Shown: one piece after another, positions 40,529 through 51,912 of the stretch
Layout: each line of letters starts with the position of its first letter
How positions within the stretch are numbered: the first letter of the stretch is position 1
Assembly (NCBI GenBank): GCA_050084515.1
Contig: CM114273.1
Coordinates: 32,984,001-33,048,000, forward strand
Origin: Blasia pusilla
Taxonomy: Eukaryota > Marchantiophyta > Marchantiopsida > Blasiales
Direction of reading: 5' to 3'
Length of the DNA stretch: 64,000 nucleotides
Program-made: the position numbers and the translations under genes
The notes under the pieces: generated by a model
What the model saw: the letters and a program-made list of their open reading frames with translations, nothing else
Told to the model about the DNA's origin: nothing
The model's database searches: none

Positions 40529-42114
40529 AAAATCCTTGGCTCCCAACTGGTTGGGAGGCATGGCCAGGTTCAACTCCTGCCAAGGATTCCTTGAATGTGA
40601 ATTTTAGTTCCGAAGGTTTAGTTTAGAGGGTAATATTTAAAGGGAGAAGTCATAAAAAAAAAGATTGGGAAAGAAGTAGAAGGAGAGTTGTTTTTACCGG
40701 TAGTTTTCAAATCAGCCGGTTATTGGCCAGACCATTTTTCGGATTTCTGAACAAAGAACCGCGTAAAATTATAAATATCGGATTTTGTCAGACTGAAAAA
40801 AAATTACTCTTATTTTTACTCCTCTTTTTAAATGTAAACGGCCACATCCGAAGACTTGTTTTAAAAATCCGAACTATTTAATTGTATCCGAATATTATCT
40901 GAATAAATTAAAAGAACTCCCCGGACCTTGGAGCGGGGTCGCGTCCATAGGGACGCGCGCTTGAGGATGAGAAGGTACGTGGGTGGAGAAGTCAGACCTG
41001 GGAGTTAGGAAGAAGGATTATCAAGGACGGTTAAGCCACGCCCATGGGCCCATGGGGCACCCACGCACAGAGGGATGCGTGTAGGTGGAAGGATCAAGGG
41101 AGTAAGGGCGAACATTCCTTCGTAGGGAAACGTGTCAAGATATAAGTGGGAAGCTACAGAAGGCAGCGTGCAGGGAAAGCGGGAGGAAAGGAGTAGCCAG
41201 GGTTAGTGGGACCGGCGCGGAGGAAGGAACGCTTAGTCAGAACCAGGAAGTGGGGACCGTAAGCCATAGGCAGATGAGAAGGCCGGGAGATGGGAAATCT
41301 GGCAGGTGGAGAGACGTCAGGGAGCAAGAGAGAGGGCCGACGTAGTAAGTTGGATGAACGCAATTAGGACCAACGTGGTAGTAAGATGATGTGGTAGAGT
41401 CATACGTGGTTGGGGGAGATACGTAGTTGATTTGGGTTACGTAGTAGGAGAAATTTTGGGCACTTGGTGGTTTAGAGCCGGGAGTGTGATTCACGGCGGG
41501 ATTTGCTAGCTTGAAAGGTGTTGACAGAGGTTGACTTGCTAGTACTTTGGCGACATGTGTCAAGATGAGTGATTTACGAGAGTTGACGATGGAGTGTCAC
41601 TGCGCATGATGCCGACGGGTTTTCCGCATCTGTTGACGGGAGGATCGACGTGTTAGTCGAGGAGAGTGTTGTGTTGTGGACGTTTTCGTGTCACATGGAG
41701 GAGTGCATGTTGACGGTGCCGTAGGTTGGAGGGCGTAATCAGGTTACCCATTCGAGTCCCTTTTCCCGCACTTGTCGTGTGTAATTGAGAGTGCTGGGTA
41801 TCGGGTAGTAGCTGGTGCTAGGTGGGTGCAGTGATGGTGACGAGTGTAGACTCTTTTCATGTGTAGCATGTTGGTGGATAGACGGCGGTTGCCGCGTAGG
41901 GGTCGCATGTATGACCCGAGAGTGTCGCTAGGTTAGGTGAGTCAGTTGGGAGGCTCATGGTGAGCCCGAGTGTTGAGTGTACGTGAGGCTGGGTGTCTCA
42001 TCATGGGATTGATGTTAGCATAGGTGAGCTAGTGAGGAGTGTGGGAGACTCTCAGTGAGTCTGAGTGCTTGAGCGGGTGAGACAGGGTTTGTCATCACGG
42101 CGTTCTTCTAGGGT
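40529..42114. other. Stretch without a recognised gene
   Basis: GC-balanced, G-rich on the plus strand from 40920. Minus-strand ORFs at 41154-41563 are unrecognised. Its position before the Gag-like ORF and its repeat-poor texture would fit an untranslated leader of an LTR element. Confidence 0.4.
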
Positions 42115-42768
42115 TTGGAAGAACGGGGTAGTGCTAGTAGTGGTAGTGGTGTGACACGGAGTGGAGTGAGATACCGAGGGGTTACGAGTGAGGAGCTACC
42201 CCGACATCCATCCGTGGCTGGATCGTCATCACTAGACACTGGGTCTGGTGACGAGATCGCAGACAGAGACAGTAGTACTTGGCAGGAGATGGACGACATG
42301 GGAAATTGGGGCATGCGTCGTTTCTCGGGTGCAGTGGGCACCTTCGACTTAGATGATTTTATCCAGGAGTTCGACATGTGGTGCGACTTCCAAGAGATAC
42401 GGACCCCGCCACGGTTCAACCCTATCATGGCATGGAAGGGGTTGTTCGAGCACTTGGAGGGTCCTCCGATGGATGACTACATGGAGTTTCGATCACTATA
42501 TTCAGTAGAGATCGATGTCTGGAGGATGTATTGGGCTCCAGGGTATGTGTCCACTAGTGGTCGCGAGGCATATGATGGGATTGTGAGAGGAGAGAGACCC
42601 ACACCATCAGCCTGGAGACTAGATGGAGAGGAGGGCAGTGAGACATGCGATGTGGCAGAGACCCCTAGTGGTAGAGGGCCACCCAACTTCAACCCCACAG
42701 TGGAGTTCTTCCGACTATTGGGGAAGAGCTACCATGGCGTACGCACCAACAAGCTGAAGAGTCTATAG
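42115..42768 (+). CDS. Retrotransposon Gag-like N-terminal ORF, truncated
   Basis: A 217-codon ORF with an acidic, Ser/Gly-rich N-terminus. A block follows that resembles the start of retrotransposon Gag capsid domains: FSGAVGTFDLDDFIQEFDMW, then FNPIMAWKGLFEHLEGPPMD. It lacks the usual continuation and zinc knuckle. Its stop lies within a few bases of the point (~42771) where LTR-like homology resumes, so the true protein is probably cut at the junction. A host protein is less likely. Confidence 0.5.
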   Translation: MEERGSASSGSGVTRSGVRYRGVTSEELPRHPSVAGSSSLDTGSGDEIADRDSSTWQEMDDMGNWGMRRFSGAVGTFDLDDFIQEFDMWCDFQEIRTPPRFNPIMAWKGLFEHLEGPPMDDYMEFRSLYSVEIDVWRMYWAPGYVSTSGREAYDGIVRGERPTPSAWRLDGEEGSETCDVAETPSGRGPPNFNPTVEFFRLLGKSYHGVRTNKLKSL

Positions 42769-42770
42769 GA

Positions 42771-42899
42771 TTTTCATGTATATGTATGAGTTGATTTTTG
42801 TACATGTGTGGATCGACCCGTGTGTGGGGAAGATCGGTGTTGTGTGGTGTAGATGTGACCAACGATGTATGTTGTGTAGCGATATGTATGCGCACGACA
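42771..42899 (+). mobile_element. 0.61-kb LTR-like element, copy A, right part
   Basis: From TTTTCATGTATATG to GCGCACGACA this matches the terminal ~130 bp of the other two copies. It is followed by TAGTT (42900-42904), the partner of the target duplication at 35635-35639. Left and right parts together make about 608 bp, the length of an intact copy. Confidence 0.8.
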
Positions 42900-43160
42900 T
42901 AGTTGTGGCTATTGGTGGGGTAACTTCGGCGGACTCATGGAGTGCCTCCAATTCTCTAGCATGGCTTATCATGCAATTCTACGTGGTGATATTCATCGAA
43001 TTGCAGTCGTTGTTTACAACGTCGCTTCTGACTTTGACAAAAGTTATGTGACTCCGCGACATGTCGCATGTACCCTCACGAGCTCTATATATTTACTGTT
43101 CAAGACTGTTTCTCTCAATCAGTTTTGCCCCGCTGACATGACCAAAAATATATGACGACC
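42900..43160. repeat. ~403-bp tandem repeat array, right part
   Basis: Continues the unit interrupted at 35639: TAGTTGTGGCTATTGG, then the CTCTATATATTTA box and a TTCAAG-anchored stretch, ending near GACGACCCTTCATTG. Confidence 0.8.
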
Positions 43161-43189
43161 CTTCATTGATCCAGACGGTTTCTCTTGCA

Positions 43190-43646
43190 ACTTTCTCAGA
43201 TTACTTAAACAAGACTAGGTATCAGAGGTTGACATTTTTTCATTTGAACCTGATTCATGACTTGTCAATAGATCAAATTCTAACAAAATTAAAGTACATG
43301 ATGTTTACTCAGTAGTAAGACTTGACATCTAGCTGCCATTTTTATCTCTAATTGCATGTCAGAGGCTGACCTTTTCTCATTTGAACCTGAATCATAACTT
43401 GCCAATAGATCAAATTCTAACAAAATCAAAGTTCATGCTGACTACTCATTAGTAAGACTTGACCTCTAGCTGCCATGTCTATCTCTGATTGTATGTCAGA
43501 GGCTCACCTTTTCTCATTTGAACCTAACTCATAACTGGCCCATACATCACATTCTAACAAAATCACAGTATATGCTGGTTACTCAGTAGTAAGACTTGAC
43601 CTCTGGCTGGCAATGCCTGCCTTGTCTATCTCTGATTGCATGTCTT
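43190..43646. repeat. ~137-bp tandem repeat, about 3.3 copies
   Basis: CAGAGG followed by the TCATTTGAACCT block starts at 43223, 43360 and 43498, giving periods of 137 and 138 bp. A partial fourth unit ends with TCTATCTCTGATTGCATGTC near 43646. The array overlaps the 3' end of the broken MULE transposase. Confidence 0.9.
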
Positions 43647-46600
43647 TGTATTTAACTTTCTCCTTATGGTTGAAAGGGGGCAGCGTCTCACGGGCCACGG
43701 TACTTTGAATGTTCATGGGACGCTTTTGAGACTTTTGGTGTAAAGCTTCAACCCAGTCCACCTTGCATCTCAGAGACTTGTCAAATGGCCTATCTTCATT
43801 GAAAGTTTCCCTTGGTGGCACTGGAGTTGGAGCCACTCCAACATTGGAATCAATCCTTGCCTTCAAAGTCAACAAGGACTCGTACATGTATGTGACTTGC
43901 TGTAGAGTATGGTCTTGCAGAAGTTGGATTGAGTCGGTGTCTTTGATGATAGACAACACTTTATTCCACATGCTTTCAATAGCTTGCAAAGATTCCAAAG
44001 GGTCTTCGAATTCAGAAGCATCTTGATTGGCCTGGTCATGTGGAAAGATGGGTTCACTTTGCTCTCCATCAATTCCGTGGCTTTCAAGTCCAGGGGCAAG
44101 GGCTAATGCTTTCGCATTCGCAAGACTCTCAAGACCTCCACAACTACTTCCAAACTTTGCTTCGGGGAATTAAAGAAGTTCCGCCTCTGTGCTCCCAGAT
44201 AACAATAAACACTTCACCTGTTTCAATGGGAGATGAAATGAGAAAATGTGCAAGAACAATCGATTTAGCTGATGGTATATGGATTTTCCTACGTCATGTA
44301 TTGCAAGCTATTGCAGATGGATTGTGGAACTAAACGAGTGCCTTACTTGATGCTTGCATGTGAATTCTTCTTGAGCATGTGGGCAAGTGCACGCTGAATT
44401 CTTAGAGTTGCATATCGAATGCGACAAACTACTAGGCTTTGATTTACTCAACACCTTCCCATACTTGGTACCATTATGATTCTCAAAGCTCACACGCAAA
44501 TCCGGAATTGCTTTAGCATTTTGTATCGCCATATTCATGACCTTCTGAATCGCCTTTTTTTGAATCCTCCCTTCGGACTTCAGAAGTGCCTTGTACCAAA
44601 AGAAATCCTTGATTTTATTAGTTAACATATGTAGTAGCCAAATAATCTTTCTTGTGCCTTTCGTAGGCATGCTTGCTCTAAGATGCGTCTTGAGTGTTGC
44701 GTGCCATCTTTCAATAGCAGCATTGGTGTCTTGTGCAGAACGGGCTTCATTTCGGTATCCTTTCGCCCATGAGTACAATTTTGGGTGCCAATATCCAACA
44801 TAGTATTTGACAAGTGCTGCTCTATTTCTGCATATTTGCGAATGAACTCCAAAGATATATATTCAGGATCTGCAGACACCATACCAAAAAACTTAGAGCT
44901 AGCACATGTGAAAACGGACATGACATGCATATGGTATACATGCTGATTTTTAAATGGTCACTTACCAACTCCACGGCTGTACATGACTCGGCCAAGATCT
45001 CGGTTCATATCAACTTTTATTATGGGACACCGCACTTGTTGTTAAAGCTGCCTAAGCCACACTTTCCTGACATGCCAAATACAAAGGTAGATAGGAACAA
45101 CGAGGAATACTTCCTTTATGGCGGACTATTCCTCCTTTGAGTCGTCCACAATAAAACAAGACGGTGTCCAAGGTAGCGGAGGATCATCCCCACTTACAAC
45201 AATCATTGATTCAACGCGACTCTTAATGCTCTTCAAAACCTAAACAAGGTCTTCATGCGTATGACGTTATAGAATTGCCTATACCATAGGTAATCCATTG
45301 AGGAAAGAATCAAAACCAAGGAAGGTAAATAGTTTATACTGCGCCATGAAAGAAAAAAAAATAACAAAACCATCAGATCTACATCCTTGCACCTATTTGT
45401 CCATGATAGCTATATCCAAAAAACACGTATAAGAAATGAAACACATCCATTGAAATTGCAATCTGCCTTGCTTGGATTGATAGTGTCTTGCACTAATTCA
45501 GAACAAAAAGTTCAAAGGTGCTTAAAGAATTATACACCAGAACCAAAACACCATAACTCATAGTCAAACACATGCCTTTGGGGATTTCAACACCCTTGAT
45601 CATATTTGTTTACGGGTCAGAACCAATAAATAACTCTTGAATGCCACAAAACCATGAATATCAACAATACTAAAGTTATCGTGCGCATACGTATTGTTAC
45701 ACAACATACATTGCTGGTCACATCTACACCACACAACATCGATCTTCCCCACACACGGGTCGATCCACACATGTACAAAAATCAACTCATACATATACAT
45801 GGAAATCACACAACAAAAATAAAGAGTAGTAAAAACGGCACACCCGACCTAAAACTCCACTCCTCAATCTACATCGGTATATCGAGCCTCGTCCACCCCG
45901 TGCTATCAAGGAATCCGGACGCTAGCACCCTAGTCCTATCTCACACACATACAAGAGAGGTGCTCCAACGGCCCAACATGAGAAAGATGGCTTAGGAAAG
46001 CCACCTTCCTCTCTTATATAGGGTTGGGAAGAGCCAAAAGGCTCTTCCCCTAAAAATATCCCTCCCCTTGGTAATCTGCGTGCACAGGTTACCAAGGGCG
46101 GGTGACCTGGTCAACAAGTCACCCGGTTGTGAAAGATCTCAACATGAAAGTTGGCAGAAACAACGTTCCTGACACAATGGACCTATCCTCAACCTCATCC
46201 GACACCGTGGGACGAAGTTACATTCAAGATAGTCCGCTGGCTCCTACGTCCTATCCACGATAGATCTCCGTCTATCAACTACTCAGATGTGACAAAGTGG
46301 TAGTATGCGCAAAGTGTGTTCCCATATTAGATGATTGCCATGAACAAACATAACAGTAGTGCTCGCCATGAGTTGAAGAAAATATGTATATGAATTACAA
46401 ATCATAAGGGTTCAGGGTTGATATCAGAAACATACATAAATTCCTGAACAACTCCATTTTTCTTACAAGGCTACAAGTTTTATTTAATGGCCCTTGAATC
46501 GCATCTGGCTACACAGGGGACTATGACATACCTCATATGTATTGGTGCCATGTGTAGCATCCATGCTAATTGCCCCTCCATCTCCAAATCTGACTAGATT

Positions 46601-47485
46601 TTGTAACATCCATGGGGTGGAGAAGACTAGTGCAAATGGTTCCTTGCTTATGGGGTCAAAAGGTCTATACAAAAGGACATGGTCTTCATGCATTCGAATC
46701 CACATCTGAACTACGGTCGCATTATCAGTGCCATCATATCTTCCTTCTCGCCTTCTGATGGCACTTTTAATGTTTAAAATATCATGATAAGTGAGCATTG
46801 CATCTCTCCCTAATGTATGTGAACCAGTATACTTCTCCCCAAATTCTTCTCCAATGTATTTGGTATGTATCCTCATGATATGGAGCGGGCTGATATTCAC
46901 GTGCAGCAAACGCTCCACAAAATCTCGACATGTGGGGCTGAACTTGGGAGCAATGTCAACATTGGAAATTGAAGCTGTTCGGTTTAAATCACCATGGCAT
47001 ATGCTACCAGATTTATCAATGTGTTGCGGGTGAAGGAACCGGATTAACATGCAACCAGGCCTATTCTAGGGACCTATAACAAAAAAGTGACATTGGCAGC
47101 CCCTTCCTTGTGCTAAACCAAGACGTCTACGTTGGCTGTCGGGCCTACTCCCTTTCCCCCCTTCCTTCCGATTGTTCCTCTGAAATATGTCACGGGGTAA
47201 ATTCTTCCACACTGCCTTCTTCCAATCTTGTGGGCCATATGCACACCAATAGTAAATAGTGGGGCCCAACACATGGTTCAGGTCTGACTTAGTTTTCTTG
47301 AATTGCGTTTGGAAATGTTGCAAACGCTCCTCTCCTAATAAGAAATCAGGGAATCGAGATGCCTCTATCCAAGCTTCTTGTCTAGGTCCGTAGAGAGTTA
47401 GTGCATCCTTGTTGAAAGGCCCTGCTTGAGGTTTTTGGATAGCATCACAAGGTAGAGTAGAATTGCATGAAATTAACCTAGACAT
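43579..47485 (-). pseudogene. MULE transposase with SWIM zinc finger, broken
   Basis: On the minus strand the order is as follows. An N-terminal DNA-binding-like region (47066-47485) contains SRFPDFLLGEERLQHF, YYWCAYGPQDW and GCQCHFFV. A middle part (46484-47050) ends in FALVFSTPWMLQNLVRFGDG and SMDATHGTNTYEV, which holds the first catalytic-type aspartate. Remnants near 44990-45180 contain FIVDDSKEE and the WHVR block. A C-terminal part (44308-44778) has ERWHATLKTHLR and a SWIM finger CTCPHAQEEFTCKH. A tail (43579-43998) completes it. Stops and frameshifts break it, and the LTR-like copy at 45677-46294 interrupts it. MULE transposases move elements with long terminal inverted repeats. Confidence 0.85.
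45677..46294 (-). mobile_element. 0.61-kb LTR-like element, copy B (solo)
   Basis: Reverse complement of copy A. On the plus strand it starts TATCGTGCGC (ancestral TGTCGTGCGC) and ends CAGATGTGACA. It is flanked by AAGT at 45673-45676 and 46295-46298, a likely target duplication. It contains the TATATAAG-type box in the minus sense and interrupts the MULE transposase, so it is younger than that gene. Confidence 0.82.
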
Positions 47486-48478
47486 GATAAGTTAAGTATC
47501 ACATGTTATGTATAGTGGAAAAATGGGGTTTCAGATAGACAGATCTTCAGAGAATATGTGGTATGCACATGATAAGAGCGTTCACCTTAAGGACCTAGTA
47601 ACACATATCCATGAACGATTGTTGTATTAATTCATTACTTCAGAATTTAGAGTGCATTGACACTAAGATTTTGAACAACATCACTCATATTCACAGATAA
47701 TTGCAATGGGGGAGGGCCGGGGTTCATGAAGCATGTGATCAAATTTATCCAAATTTCTTTCACCTGCACTTTCAGGCGTGAGAACAAGCCTTTTGTCAAT
47801 GGGTTTCGCTCTATACAACTCATGTGAACAACACAATAATTGAATCGGTCTACATGCCTACAGTGATCTGGACTTCTACGTACTTCTAATGAACTGACAT
47901 TATCCATTTCTCCATACGAAAGAAGGTGTTTGGATACAGACCTTTGTAGTATGTGGTTAGTGTAGTTCGCTGCTTATTGCTACGCAAAATTGTCATGAGT
48001 CCTACTCAAAGTTGGTGGTCACACAACATCGCAATGTGTAGATCAAATCCATTCAGTTCACGCAACAGCAAAGTACGGATCAAAGGCAATTTCAATTGTT
48101 GGCCATCTTGGTAGTACATTAAAAAATAAACAGATTCTATTTCTAACACCTTAATCGTATGTAACACAAGCTCAAATAGATTGTGAGCCATCTCACCTCG
48201 GTATAGCTGATTTCGGCCCAACTTCAGACCTCCTTCGAACGCAAGTGAACATGGATCCGCAATCGGGGGCAGCAGTGGAAATGGCACCTCGGTTGAAATT
48301 GAAGTCCTTTGAGAAAGGGCGCCAAACTCCGACCGCCTCCTTGCGATCCATTGTACGTGAAGGTCGAGACCCAGCCCCGAACTGCCCGCCTCGCGCGGAT
48401 TCGGCTGTAGTAAGCACATTCACGGCAGATCTTGCCGTAGTAACGCTCACCGCGTGACCGCGCTGCATATCCGAGCAG
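47486..48478 (-). other. Leader region between MULE right repeat and transposase
   Basis: Minus-strand ORFs at 47647-47907, 48006-48419 and 48224-48496 are open but unrecognised. They may contain N-terminal exons of the MULE transposase or captured DNA. Confidence 0.4.
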
Positions 48479-48648
48479 GATATCCGGCTCCGACATTTCC
48501 TACACGCGGCGTCGGACGCCGTCTGTCTCCATTACCCCGGACCTAGCTAATCCACACACGAGCCGGATCTAAACAATAATAAATCCGCTTCATAATCCGA
48601 GGGCAATCAAAGCCTGCCCTCGGATTACTATGGCTTTCGAGAAATTTC
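48479..48648 (-). repeat. Right terminal inverted repeat of the MULE-like element
   Basis: Reverse complement of 31597-31764, from GATATCCGGCTCC to GAAATTTC. Confidence 0.85.
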
Positions 48649-50683
48649 GCTCCGGGCTGTCCGATCTGACTGAGCCGCATCTTGCGGTCAGGATGGAAAA
48701 AAATTGAATGGGCAGATTTTTTCCCCCGTCCCCCTTCCTTCCAATTTATCTCCCATATTTATTTCCCAATCCCTTCCCCAATTAGTTTATTAATTTTTTT
48801 TCCATTTATCCCTAATTTTTCCTCCTAATTTATCTTTCAACAATTTTGAAATTCTTGGGGGACAAAAATAGATCGAATTTTCCCCCAAATTTCTCTTAAT
48901 TTATTCCCCAATAGTTAGACTAAGTGCAAGCATTTCCTTTTTTTTGGTACCCATTTTATAATGTTTCTTTTACCTATTGTTTAGAAAATAAAACATCTAT
49001 TTTTTTTATTCAATTTTTTTTATACTTCCTGACGTTTGATGTTAACGTGTTGAGCAGATTAGTGCACTTGCATGTTAACATGATTGAAAATCCCGCACTT
49101 TGCGATATCGCCAATTTACCCCTTACGCATCGACATATTGAAATACTTCATACCCAAATCAATACAATCTCTTCGATATCCATCTTGAATCTAATTTGAT
49201 GCATATCCGTCAAGATATCCATAGCACATATTCAAGAAACGAACTCCGCACAGCGAAGCACATAATAGTCACCGTGCAGGCGTTTATTAGAGAGGATCCG
49301 GACATATAACATACAACATTATTTCATCTCGTACTTCGCGCTCGATCCCCTCCGCTTGCATCAAACACGAGATGAAATAATCTATATTATTATGGGAGAG
49401 TGTCTTCTTGATTTGCCAAAATCTATTTGTTTGACATGTGACAATTAGACAACAAGAAATTATTTTATATATTATTGAAAAAAATTTTTTTAAATTTATG
49501 TATAGCATCTATGATTTCTTCTTTTCAAGGACTATTTATTTATTAAATAGGTTGCAGAGATAACTCTATCATTATCATATAATCTATATTATTAAAGGAG
49601 GAGGGGGTTTGAGAATCCGTCCTCACTTACTGACACCTAATTATTTTTGGGTCTTAGCCTTAAGACAGTTGGAAGGGGTATTAAATAGTGAGGCTTTAGG
49701 GGTAGGGAGGGAGCATTCAAGTAATGAACCTGCTTGAATTTTATTATTTAAACCACACTAGATGGGCACAATGCCCAATTAGGAGTATGTACGTAATTTT
49801 TGTCACCTCTGTGTTCCGTTCCTTGGTACTGATGCTTAAGTTTTAGTCTTTGTGGTAGAGAGTTCTGGACACTTCTTTCATTGGGCGAATTCATTGTCCA
49901 AATCTCGGGGGTCATAGTGGGACTGAAGGGTACATGACATAATCTCATCAATGGAGAACGTCAAACAGTTTTGAGGAATTGTGAGCTCCCTTTCTAGGAT
50001 TCTCTGTAACTCCTCTCGGTTCAATTATTAAGAGTATGTACGTCCAACATGGATCCCGGTTAATCATTTCTGCTCTTAAATTAGTTTCTTACCAAGCGAC
50101 CAGGCATTGAAAGTGGAGCCTGTGGTGAATTCTTTCCTTCAACTGTGTGTTCTTCGCTTGACTTGTGATATCATGCTCTCAGAAACCACCAGGGTTCTAC
50201 CGTCTTTACAGTATGATATGAACCAGACAAAGCTTTCTTGATCAGAGTCATCAGCTTTCTTCATTTGACTGCTCTCTACCTGGTCACCACTATTGAAGTA
50301 CAGAATCACCCAACCCACATTTTGACACTCGGGTTTTCCACTCCAACAAACTCGTGTATTTGCGCAACAGGATGGATATCTTTTGGCACTTGAGTTTAGA
50401 ATAGATCTTGAACCATAATCATTCAATCTCTTGAAGACAGAATTAAATATGCCCGACATCATCTCCTTGCTGACTGACATTCTTTCCCTTTTTCTACATA
50501 AAATTTCCTCTGTATTTTCTTTGTGCTCAATTTCATTAACGCATGTTGTATTGAGCATTTGGGTTGAGCGCAGTAAAGGTTTTTTGCTTCCTTCCCTGTT
50601 GGTATCCAGCACATGCATTTTCCTACCTTTTCTCTTCAGGGTTTAGTTGAGGGAGCTCAATTATCTTTAATTTTTTCTACCAG
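48649..50683. other. AT-rich stretch without a confident gene
   Basis: No conserved product recognised. The minus-strand ORF 50139-50618 (159 codons, cysteine-containing middle, no domain I know) is the longest; it lies where N-terminal exons of the following gene would be expected. I looked there for the cysteine-rich N-terminal NBP35 exon on the plus strand and did not find it. Confidence 0.4.
49318..49381. repeat. 15-bp perfect inverted repeat (hairpin)
   Basis: ATTATTTCATCTCGT at 49318-49332 is perfectly complementary to 49367-49381 around a 34-nt, CG-containing loop. No neighbouring gene explains it. Confidence 0.9.
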
Positions 50684-51912
50684 ACTTGACGGCCATCGCA
50701 GACTGAATGAGCAGTGTAAAGCATAAGGTGGTGGTACTATCTGGCAAAGGTGGTGTTGGCAAAAGCACGTTCTCTTCTCAGTTGGCGTTTGCTTTGGCTG
50801 CTCCTGGCCAAGATAGGCAAGTGGGGTTGTTAGATGTGGACCTGTGGGGACCAAGTATTCCTCGGATGGTGGGCCTTGAGGGCCAGGTCAGTTTGTCGTG
50901 ACTTTTCCAATCTGTTTGTGTAATGCCTCAAAAAGCTTGATCTTTGTGTTCCCACTTTAGTAGTAGAGCAATCCTTCACACACTGACATGTCTAGGCTTG
51001 GTGGTGTTTGCTGTACAGGAAATTCATCAAAGCAATTTAGGATGGTCTCCTGTCTATGTGGAGGACAATCTTGCAGTCATGTCCATTGGTTTCTTATTCC
51101 CCAATTCGGACAACCCTGTCATCTGGAGAGGGCCCAGGAAAAATGGATTAATCAAGCAGTTCCTGAGAGATGTCTATTGGGGCGAGTTGGATTACCTAGT
51201 GGTGGACTCTCCTCCCGGGACTTCCGACGAACACATATCTATCATGCAGTACGTTTGACCACCTCTCAGTTCTGCTCTAAAGTGTTTAACCCAGTTAGCA
51301 TTTTGCAGTTTCCTGGAGTCTGTCATAGAAAATTTGCACCTGGTCTGGACTTTACCCATTAGATCTTTCACTGTTTCACTTGAATTGAAGTCATGTCATT
51401 CTAAAGCGTGGAATGATCTTGGGTTCTGCCACAGATACCCTGGTGCAACAAATGTTGATGGGGCAGTGATAGTAACGACACCTCAAGAAGTCTCTCTCAT
51501 GGATGTAAGGAAGGAGATAAACTTCTGCAAGACTGTCGGTATACCTGTGCTGGGTGTAGTGGAGAATATGAGCGGTCTTCAACAACAGATTTCAAGTCTA
51601 CGTTTCAAGTCAGTCGGCGAGGAAGGGGAGAAGGATGTCACAGATTACGCCCTCGAAGAAACGCGGAAGCATGCACCGCACCTGTTGCCTTTATTTGCCC
51701 ACATGGAGATTTTCCATGTCGGCGGAGGAGCTGAAAAGATGGCCAAGGATATGGGAGTGCCCTTTTTAGGTCGTGTACCAATGGACCCAAAACTTGGCAA
51801 GGCTGCAGAAGAGGGAAAGTCCTGTTTTGCTGAGGGATCAGGTTGCTCAGCTAGTGCTCTTGCCCTTCAAAGAATCATAAAAAGGATTGTCCGGAGAGTA
51901 GAGGACTTGTAA
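50684..51912 (+). CDS. NBP35-like P-loop NTPase of cytosolic Fe-S cluster assembly, N-terminus missing
   Basis: Mrp/NBP35 family proteins are scaffolds that build Fe-S clusters and pass them to cytosolic and nuclear proteins. Exons: 50684-50886, 51019-51248 and 51435-51912. From the ATG at 50707 they join in phase to 295 residues. Seen: deviant Walker [10 protein letters not shown] at ~13-21, [79 protein letters not shown] and [19 protein letters not shown]. Compared with plant NBP35, which has about 50-60 more N-terminal residues with a cysteine cluster, this copy lacks them. The exon's upstream frame (LTAIAD) matches the family but has TGA directly before the ATG, where a sense codon is conserved. 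No CXXC follows VENMSG. Either translation starts at 50707 or this is a recently disabled copy. Confidence 0.85.

Larger units (their letters stand above)
31597..48648. mobile_element. Nested MULE (Mutator-like) element, about 17 kb between its terminal inverted repeats
   Basis: The segment 31597-31764 matches the reverse complement of 48479-48648 over about 168 bp with few differences. A broken MULE-type transposase reads inward from the right repeat, the usual MULE arrangement. Between the repeats lie a 403-bp tandem array, a split 0.61-kb LTR-like element carrying a hAT-type ORF, a 137-bp tandem array, and another LTR copy inside the transposase. Weak similarity extends outward of both repeats, so the true ends and the 9-bp target duplication expected for MULEs could not be fixed. 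Confidence 0.65.

Noticed and set aside
51249-51254. Donor at 51253 for NBP35 exon 2
   Set aside because: It leaves exon 3 out of phase; the GTACGT donor at 51249 gives the conserved HISIMQY junction in phase.
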